From JACMRI01 sp043778625 (GTDB taxonomy: Bacteria; Bacteroidota; Bacteroidia; UBA4408), in NCBI GenBank assembly GCA_043778625.1, contig JAYWFU010000152.1, forward strand, positions 1 to 10,566: a DNA stretch of 10,566 bases, read 5' to 3'. Shown here in pieces: positions 7,621 to 10,566 of this stretch. Both the position numbers and the translations under genes were made by a program. The notes below the pieces were generated by a model, which ran no database searches, was not told the origin of the DNA, and saw only the letters and a list, made by a program, of their open reading frames with translations. Positions within the stretch are counted from its first letter, which is position 1. Every line of letters begins with the position of its first letter.

Positions 7621-8715
7621 ATGACCGAATTTGAAAAAATACTGAAAGGGTTTAAATTAATTCCACGACATACCACAACCAAAACTTTTATGGAGATAGC
7701 TGGCTATCCTCATTACGAAAATGTGTGTAGTAATATTCTAAAGTTTTATCTTGACCCACATAACGAACATGGATTAAAAAATTTGGTGCTAAATTCATTA
7801 CTTCACCTTGTGAACAAAGATTTTGAATTTGATACTGATAATGAAAAAATTGAAATTTATAGAGAATACATTACTAAAAAAAACAACCGCTTAGACTTAC
7901 TTATTTTAACAAATGAATATGCAATAGGAATTGAAAATAAAATTTTTCATCACCTGCATAACGACCTATCCGATTATTACACAACAGTAGAAAGCTGTGC
8001 TACTGATAAAAAAACAATATGTATAGTTTTATCCCTTAATAAATTAAACAAAATAGAGGATACGGAGAAATTAAAAGAAAATCATTTTGTTAATATAACG
8101 TATGAGCAACTCTTTGAAAATATAAAAAAGAGTATTGGCCAATATATTGGAAACTCAAATATTAAGTATGTAACTCATTTAACCGACTTCATTAAAACTA
8201 TGGAAAATTTTAACCCTACAACTATGGAAAATAAAGAACTTTTTAAATTCATCAAAACAAACGCAACGGAAATACAAGAGTTGACTAAACAATTTAGTGT
8301 ATATATTAACGCACTCAATTCAAAAATAACGGTACTTAAAGATACTATGCAAAATAAGCCAAAAGCTGATAAGCAATGGATTTGCAATAAAAACATTTTG
8401 GTCCATGACTATATAGTGGACGGTAAATACAAGGTAGCAGTTGACACTGTAATAACTATTAATGGGTGGGAAATACGACTTTTTGGACGTAATTCCGAAT
8501 CTTCCAATTTCATTATAAATACAATGTGTAAAAGCGATAACTTTTTACCCAAGTCATTTAACAGCTTTGACCTACCTGGAAATAGACTTACTACCAAGAA
8601 AATTGATACAGATGCGCCAATTGAGGATGTTGCTAGCGTTTTAGAAGATTTACTAAACAGTATCGAAAACTATAACTCAGAGGGAAATAAAAATGTCGTT
8701 ACGCAAGAATCATAG
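7621..8715 (+). CDS. PD-(D/E)XK nuclease superfamily protein, PDDEXK_4-like
   Basis: The 364-aa protein matches the pattern of the PDDEXK_4 (PF14281) group. ENVCSNILKFYLDPHNEHGLKNL (33-55) contains the early conserved Glu and the L-DP-EHGL signature; YREYITKKNNRLDLLI (80-95) supplies the catalytic Asp92; and AIGIENKI (101-108) supplies Glu105 and Lys107, the E-x-K of the fold. DLSDYYTTV follows, as is typical. A C-terminal helical and mixed region (about 200-350) may determine specificity. The nuclease fold and active site look complete, but substrate (DNA or RNA) and role are unknown; related proteins occur singly and in accessory or defence regions. The ATG at 7621 is chosen; an in-frame TTG directly before it is less likely. 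No methylase or restriction partner is next to it, arguing against a standard restriction system. Confidence 0.85.
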   Translation: MTEFEKILKGFKLIPRHTTTKTFMEIAGYPHYENVCSNILKFYLDPHNEHGLKNLVLNSLLHLVNKDFEFDTDNEKIEIYREYITKKNNRLDLLILTNEYAIGIENKIFHHLHNDLSDYYTTVESCATDKKTICIVLSLNKLNKIEDTEKLKENHFVNITYEQLFENIKKSIGQYIGNSNIKYVTHLTDFIKTMENFNPTTMENKELFKFIKTNATEIQELTKQFSVYINALNSKITVLKDTMQNKPKADKQWICNKNILVHDYIVDGKYKVAVDTVITINGWEIRLFGRNSESSNFIINTMCKSDNFLPKSFNSFDLPGNRLTTKKIDTDAPIEDVASVLEDLLNSIENYNSEGNKNVVTQES

Positions 8716-8762
8716 CAAAATAAATTTTTATTTAAAGTTGTAATTAGCTTTATTTTTAATAC

Positions 8763-8802
8763 TACGACGTAGTCTGTCGTGCTAGTAATATATGTTTGTG
8801 CC
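8763..8802 (+). promoter_or_regulatory. Palindrome-plus-minus-7 promoter module, copy 3
   Basis: TACGAC (8763-8768), 7-bp spacer, GTCGTG (8776-8781); ACGAC/GTCGT pair perfectly. TATGTTTG at 8791-8798 is an exact TAnnTTTG box. The ATG of the 106-aa gene follows 27 bp after the box, nearly as in copy 1. An in-frame TTG at 8796 lies inside the box, so translation cannot start there if this promoter is used. Similarity to copy 1 also appears upstream in scattered blocks (ACGCAAGAA; AAAGTTG...TAATTAG). Confidence 0.6.
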
Positions 8803-8825
8803 ATATAAATAACATCATCATAACT

Positions 8826-9146
8826 ATGCTACACAATTTTAACAGTATCTCATTTGCATTTAAAACTAGTGCTGAACAGTATTTAAACACTTGGTTTAAA
8901 ACACATTATAGTAAAAACTGGTTATTACCGGTTGATTATTATAATTATTTAAAAACGCCAAATGATTATGGCGCACAAGCTTATATTACAGCACAAGAAA
9001 ATAAAAACTACACATTAGAATACGCTAATGCTATGGCTCAAAAGCAAGTAGAAATAAATCAGTTAACACAACAGTTATGTGATGACGAATTAAACGACTT
9101 ACTATTACGAGGAGTTATAGCTCCTGCTGGCGCGAGCGTTAGGTAA
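8826..9146 (+). CDS. Hypothetical protein, 106 aa, with repeat-derived C-terminus
   Basis: No family is recognised. The predicted small soluble protein is rich in Asn, Tyr and Gln, with an aromatic N-terminal half (EQYLNTWFKTHYSKNWLLP; DYYNYLKTPNDYG) and a helical C-terminal half (YTLEYANAMAQKQVEINQL, then DDELNDLLLRG). The ATG at 8826 is preferred over the upstream in-frame TTG at 8796, which falls within the -7 box. The last residues, APAGASVR and the stop, are encoded by the 40-bp repeat beginning at 9123, so the original C-terminus was probably replaced when that repeat arrived. The protein may therefore be truncated relative to its ancestor. It is probably expressed from the module just upstream, with no co-transcribed partner evident. 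Confidence 0.65.
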   Translation: MLHNFNSISFAFKTSAEQYLNTWFKTHYSKNWLLPVDYYNYLKTPNDYGAQAYITAQENKNYTLEYANAMAQKQVEINQLTQQLCDDELNDLLLRGVIAPAGASVR

Positions 9147-9162
9147 CCGTGTAGTTTAGGCT
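9123..9162 (+). repeat. 40-bp dispersed repeat, copy 1
   Basis: The unit runs from CCTGCTGGCGCGAGCGTTAG to GTAGTTTAGGCT. It differs by a few bases from the tandem copies at 9812 and 9852. Here it overlaps the 3' end of the 106-aa gene, providing its last codons and stop, and is followed by a small hairpin-like segment (GCGAG...CTCGT, 9166-9183). Confidence 0.85.
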
Positions 9163-9198
9163 AGTGCGAGCATGTTACTCGTATTCAATAAAAAATAG

Positions 9199-9206
9199 TA
9201 TATTTA
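9199..9206 (+). promoter_or_regulatory. Weak -7-like box upstream of the fragment/immunity pair
   Basis: TATATTTA matches TAnnTTTG except at the last base, the same variant as promoter module copy 2, but without its palindrome. It lies inside the MITE-like segment and could provide transcription into the gene fragment and the 115-aa gene downstream. Single short match in AT-rich DNA, so weak. Confidence 0.2.
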
Positions 9207-9278
9207 AAATAAAAGTGGATAAAACAAAAGTAGTTACAGTTATAACGGACACGAGCAGAATGCTCGCGCCAGCGGGGG

Positions 9279-9461
9279 GTACAAAATGCCGCAAATCAGG
9301 CGTTAAAATTAAATAAATTAACTCCAAATTCAAAAGGCATTTTGCCATCAGGTAATTTAGGAAATATTATCAAAGTAGGCGGTATGGATGTTCGTCTAAT
9401 TGGCGGTAGAATTGAAAATGGACAAGTTTTTATTTCATCATTTAGTAGAAAGGGATTATGA
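9279..9461 (+). pseudogene. Headless C-terminal fragment, possibly the tip of a polymorphic toxin
   Basis: An open frame encodes about 60 residues, VQNAANQALKLNKLTPNSKG ... KVGGMDVRLIGGRIENGQVF ... SFSRKGL, and stops with TGA at 9459-9461. No start codon precedes it: upstream the frame runs into the inverted repeat end and reaches a stop at 9243. The first in-frame ATG (9384) would leave only the last 25 residues. The short Gly- and beta-rich end, the ATGA overlap with the next gene and the repeats on both sides resemble the last part of a C-terminal toxin domain from an Rhs/CDI-like protein. I cannot name a toxin family. It is probably non-functional, having lost its delivery and N-terminal catalytic parts. 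Confidence 0.55.
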
Positions 9462-9805
9462 CAGATAAATTAAATAAACTTGAATTGTCAATACTTGAAG
9501 GACTTGCGATAGAATACCATTTTATAAAGAGACATATCACATTTTTAAGAGTAAAGAGCAGGGAAAATACAGGTGTAGGTATGTATGTGAATTTTATTTA
9601 TGACGACCCGACCAATGAAATATTGAGATTGGAAATAGAAGATACTGTTATAAGTACTAGTGAAACTATAGAAATAGATGGCTTAAAATATGGTTTAGGT
9701 TATGAAGTAGATATAACTGACGGGAAAATAAAATTCATAGAACTTGTTACTTATGGAGAAGACTGGAATGGTATAGTTACTGATAATTTCACGTTTACTA
9801 AATAA
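9458..9805 (+). CDS. Small acidic protein, candidate immunity protein for the adjacent toxin fragment
   Basis: The 115-aa soluble protein is acidic, with no signal or membrane segment. It has a helical start (MTDKLNKLELSILEGLAIEY), a central block FLRVKSRENTGVGMYVNF (24-41 region) and a beta-rich, Asp/Glu-heavy C-terminal half (DGLKYGLGYEVDITDGKIKF; TYGEDWNG). A central S-R-E-x-T-G-x-G block occurs, from memory, in small proteins encoded near Rhs-type loci, but this could not be checked. The ATG overlaps the TGA of the upstream fragment (ATGA), indicating past translational coupling, as expected of an immunity gene directly after its toxin. The frame is intact, so it could persist as an orphan immunity protein against toxins of neighbouring strains. 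The partner assignment is inferred. Confidence 0.68.
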   Translation: MTDKLNKLELSILEGLAIEYHFIKRHITFLRVKSRENTGVGMYVNFIYDDPTNEILRLEIEDTVISTSETIEIDGLKYGLGYEVDITDGKIKFIELVTYGEDWNGIVTDNFTFTK

Positions 9806-9811
9806 AAATCC

Positions 9812-9851
9812 CCTGCTGGTGCGAGCGTTAGGTAGCCGTGTAGTTTAGGCT
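9812..9851 (+). repeat. 40-bp dispersed repeat, copy 2 (first of a tandem pair)
   Basis: Starts CCTGCTGGTGCGAGCG and ends GTAGTTTAGGCT. It is directly abutted by copy 3 with no spacer. It begins six bases after the stop of the 115-aa gene, so with copy 1 it brackets the toxin fragment/immunity segment in direct orientation. Confidence 0.85.
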
Positions 9852-9891
9852 CCTGCTGGTGCAAGCGTTAGGTAACCGTGCAGTTTAGGCT
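9852..9891 (+). repeat. 40-bp dispersed repeat, copy 3 (second of a tandem pair)
   Basis: Starts CCTGCTGGTGCAAGCG and ends GCAGTTTAGGCT; it differs from copy 2 at only three positions. The following AGCGCTAAC resembles the segment after copy 1 (AGTGCGAGC), so the full unit may include a trailing hairpin. Confidence 0.85.
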
Positions 9892-9914
9892 AGCGCTAAC
9901 TTGCAGTTAGTGCT
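9892..9914. repeat. Short hairpin after the tandem repeats
   Basis: AGCGCTAACT (9892-9901) and AGTTAGTGCT (9905-9914) pair over 10 bp with one G-T wobble around a 3-base loop. The T-poor tail (AACTTTCCG) argues against a strong terminator. It may be part of the dispersed repeat, because a different small hairpin follows copy 1 in the same position. Confidence 0.5.
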
Positions 9915-9930
9915 AACTTTCCGTTTATTA

Positions 9931-9985
9931 ATGCACTAATATTGCACATTATTGTACCTTGTTTAACAGTATTGCACTTGTTTAA
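9931..9985 (+). promoter_or_regulatory. Phased TGCAC boxes and 20-bp direct repeat, candidate control site
   Basis: TGCAC or TGTAC occurs at 9932, 9943, 9953 and 9973, spacings of 11, 10 and 20 bp that place the boxes on one face of the helix. The last two lie in a longer direct repeat, ATTGTACCTTGTTTAA (9951-9966) and ATTGCACTTGTTTAA (9971-9985). An inverted relative, ACACAAGG, follows at about 9986-9994. The pattern resembles a multi-site binding region, upstream of the recombinase operon. No binding protein is known. Confidence 0.4.
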
Positions 9986-10062
9986 AACACAAGGTTAAAA
10001 GCCGTAGCACATTTGCTGTATGAATAGCAAATTAGTGTTTCTTGTCCCCTTATTTTATAGTC

Positions 10063-10115
10063 AATTAGTGTTTATACACTTGCATATATCCAAGTGTATA
10101 AATACTAATTTTTTT
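10063..10115 (+). terminator. Long hairpin with T tract, terminator-like
   Basis: Arms at 10063-10082 and 10091-10110 (core TTTATACACTTG and CAAGTGTATAAA) pair over 20 bp with one G-T wobble around an 8-base loop. They are followed without a break by a T run to 10115. The shape fits an intrinsic terminator on the plus strand, though the stem is AT-rich and unusually long. It lies 125 bp upstream of the 61-aa gene, so it could insulate the recombinase unit. It could instead be a recombination or protein-binding palindrome. Confidence 0.5.
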
Positions 10116-10240
10116 GTTTTAAATTTTCATAACTTATTGATTATCATTACTATTGTAATTGTAAAACGTAGGTTACAACATAGTGCAATAGCATTCTTTT
10201 TAGGTAAGGTTATACATTCATTTAACAACGGTTTGGCTAA

Positions 10241-10426
10241 ATGAAAAAAAGTGTAGTACACCAACAATTACCCTTATCAATTGAACGATTAAAAACTTAT
10301 AAAGGCTTTGAGCAATGCACCGAACAGGAAGCATTAGCCGAGCTAGAAATAATAAAACGTTTAGCTAAAATAATGCACCATTTGTACCTACACGACCTGC
10401 AATTAATTAATAATAAAACGCAATAA
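10241..10426 (+). CDS. Small protein encoded directly upstream of a serine recombinase
   Basis: The 61-aa protein has a central helical block, LKTYKGFEQCTEQEALAELE, then IIKRLAKIMHHLYLHDLQ; there is no signal or membrane segment. The stop is 3 bp before the recombinase ATG, so the two are almost certainly co-transcribed and probably translationally linked. Small proteins with a K-G-F-E-x-x-[TS]-E-x-E-A start and a helical tail accompany recombinases in Bacteroidota mobile elements as far as I recall, but this could not be checked. A role as cofactor or directionality factor is inference only. The ATG also overlaps the stop of an unconvincing upstream frame. Confidence 0.72.
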   Translation: MKKSVVHQQLPLSIERLKTYKGFEQCTEQEALAELEIIKRLAKIMHHLYLHDLQLINNKTQ

Positions 10427-10429
10427 TTT

Positions 10430-10566
10430 ATGAAAAACGACTTAGAAATTTTTACCCCCTTTGCCAAGAAAAGCAAGTTTGCCGACCGCATTGAGGGCAG
10501 CAACTGCATTGTATATACTCGGGTTTCTACCAAAGAACAAGAAAAGGGGTACAGCCTCGAAACTCA
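10430..10566 (+). CDS. Serine recombinase (resolvase/integrase family), N-terminal part, cut by window end
   Basis: The 45 visible codons contain IVYTRVSTKEQEKGYSLET (27-45), the opening of a serine recombinase catalytic domain. Ser33 is the nucleophile that attacks DNA, and Arg31 is the conserved arginine two residues before it. The GYSLE(T/Q) extension is typical of large serine recombinases/integrases, as opposed to short resolvases. An extra basic N-terminal segment of about 25 residues (MKNDLEIFTPFAKKSKFADR) precedes the domain, whereas most such proteins start almost at the catalytic strand. The rest of the protein is beyond the window, so size class and target cannot be determined. It is probably the integrase of the mobile element whose repeats and control region lie to the left. 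Confidence 0.92.
   Translation, partial: MKNDLEIFTPFAKKSKFADRIEGSNCIVYTRVSTKEQEKGYSLET

Larger units (their letters stand above)
9123..9276. mobile_element. MITE-like segment bounded by 15-bp inverted repeats
   Basis: CCTGCTGGCGCGAGC at 9123-9137 reappears inverted at 9262-9276 (GCTCGCGCCAGCGGG), matching at 14 of 15 positions. A second, inner pair is also related: GCGAGCAT...CTCGT at 9166-9183 and its inverted relative at 9250-9269, whose CGAGC/GCTCG arms form a tight hairpin. The 154-bp interval encodes nothing and separates the 106-aa gene from a headless gene fragment. It resembles a miniature inverted-repeat element or a pair of inverted dispersed repeats. No target-site duplication was identified, so mobility is inferred. 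Confidence 0.4.
9806..10240. other. 435-bp gene-free stretch of repeats and control-like sequence
   Basis: No convincing gene lies here. From left to right it holds two tandem 40-bp repeats (9812-9891), a 10-bp-arm hairpin (9892-9914), phased TGCAC boxes and a direct repeat (9931-9985), a long hairpin with a T tract (10063-10115), and about 125 bp of AT-rich DNA leading to the 61-aa gene. A 74-codon frame at 10020-10244 crosses the long hairpin and is not credited. An attachment or control site for the downstream recombinase could lie here. Confidence 0.6.

Noticed and set aside
9812..9891. Tandem 40-bp repeats as a CRISPR array
   Set aside because: The two units abut with no spacer, the third is 650 bp away, and no cas genes are present.
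10020..10244. 74-codon hydrophobic frame ending in an ATGA overlap with the 61-aa gene
   Set aside because: It runs through the long hairpin and T tract, its hydrophobic composition reflects AT-rich DNA, and it lacks a convincing start context. The overlap is probably chance.
10297..10533. 78-codon minus-strand frame across the 61-aa gene and recombinase start
   Set aside because: Antisense to two better-supported coding regions, one with a clear catalytic motif.

Overview
The window looks like a chromosomal segment from an AT-rich member of the Bacteroidota (Chitinophagales/Sphingobacteriales-like; genus not determinable). The support is a SusC/CirA-type TonB receptor with an N-terminal carboxypeptidase-regulatory-like domain, a small His-rich secreted protein of a type seen in this phylum, -7 boxes of the TAnnTTTG form, and weak Shine-Dalgarno sequences. 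It divides into a conserved housekeeping left half (about 1-6500) and an accessory right half (about 6500-10566).

Left half. On the minus strand, recO, a DUF983 membrane protein and murF are closely spaced (19 and 21 bp gaps) and probably form one operon. Further downstream on the same strand are a His-rich exported protein and a TonB-dependent receptor with a His-rich plug, a likely metal-uptake pair. A perfect 12-bp AT-rich inverted repeat lies between murF and the His-rich gene and could be its operator. ispE (MEP isoprenoid pathway) runs divergently from recO.

Right half. Three unrelated genes on the plus strand (an unrecognised 232-aa protein, a PDDEXK_4-type nuclease-fold protein and an unrecognised 106-aa protein) are each preceded by the same gap-free 40-bp module. 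The module is an ACGAC...GTCGT inverted repeat placed at a fixed distance from a TAnnTTTG box, in the position where a -33 element would normally sit. This looks like a shared promoter/operator joining three otherwise unrelated genes, and is the most interesting signal here.

Next comes a repeat-rich stretch. One 40-bp repeat (CCTGCTGG...TTTAGGCT) occurs once at 9123 and twice in tandem at 9812-9891. A reversed partial copy at 9262-9276 gives a 154-bp MITE-like structure. Between the repeats lie a headless C-terminal fragment, possibly of a polymorphic toxin, and a 115-aa acidic protein overlapping it by ATGA, the usual arrangement for a toxin tip and its immunity protein. The repeat also supplies the last codons of the 106-aa gene.

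The right edge has a 435-bp gene-free control region with helically phased TGCAC boxes and a long hairpin with a T tract. It is followed by a 61-aa protein and the start of a serine recombinase cut off by the window end. The accessory half therefore looks like a mobile, recombination-prone island next to conserved genes.
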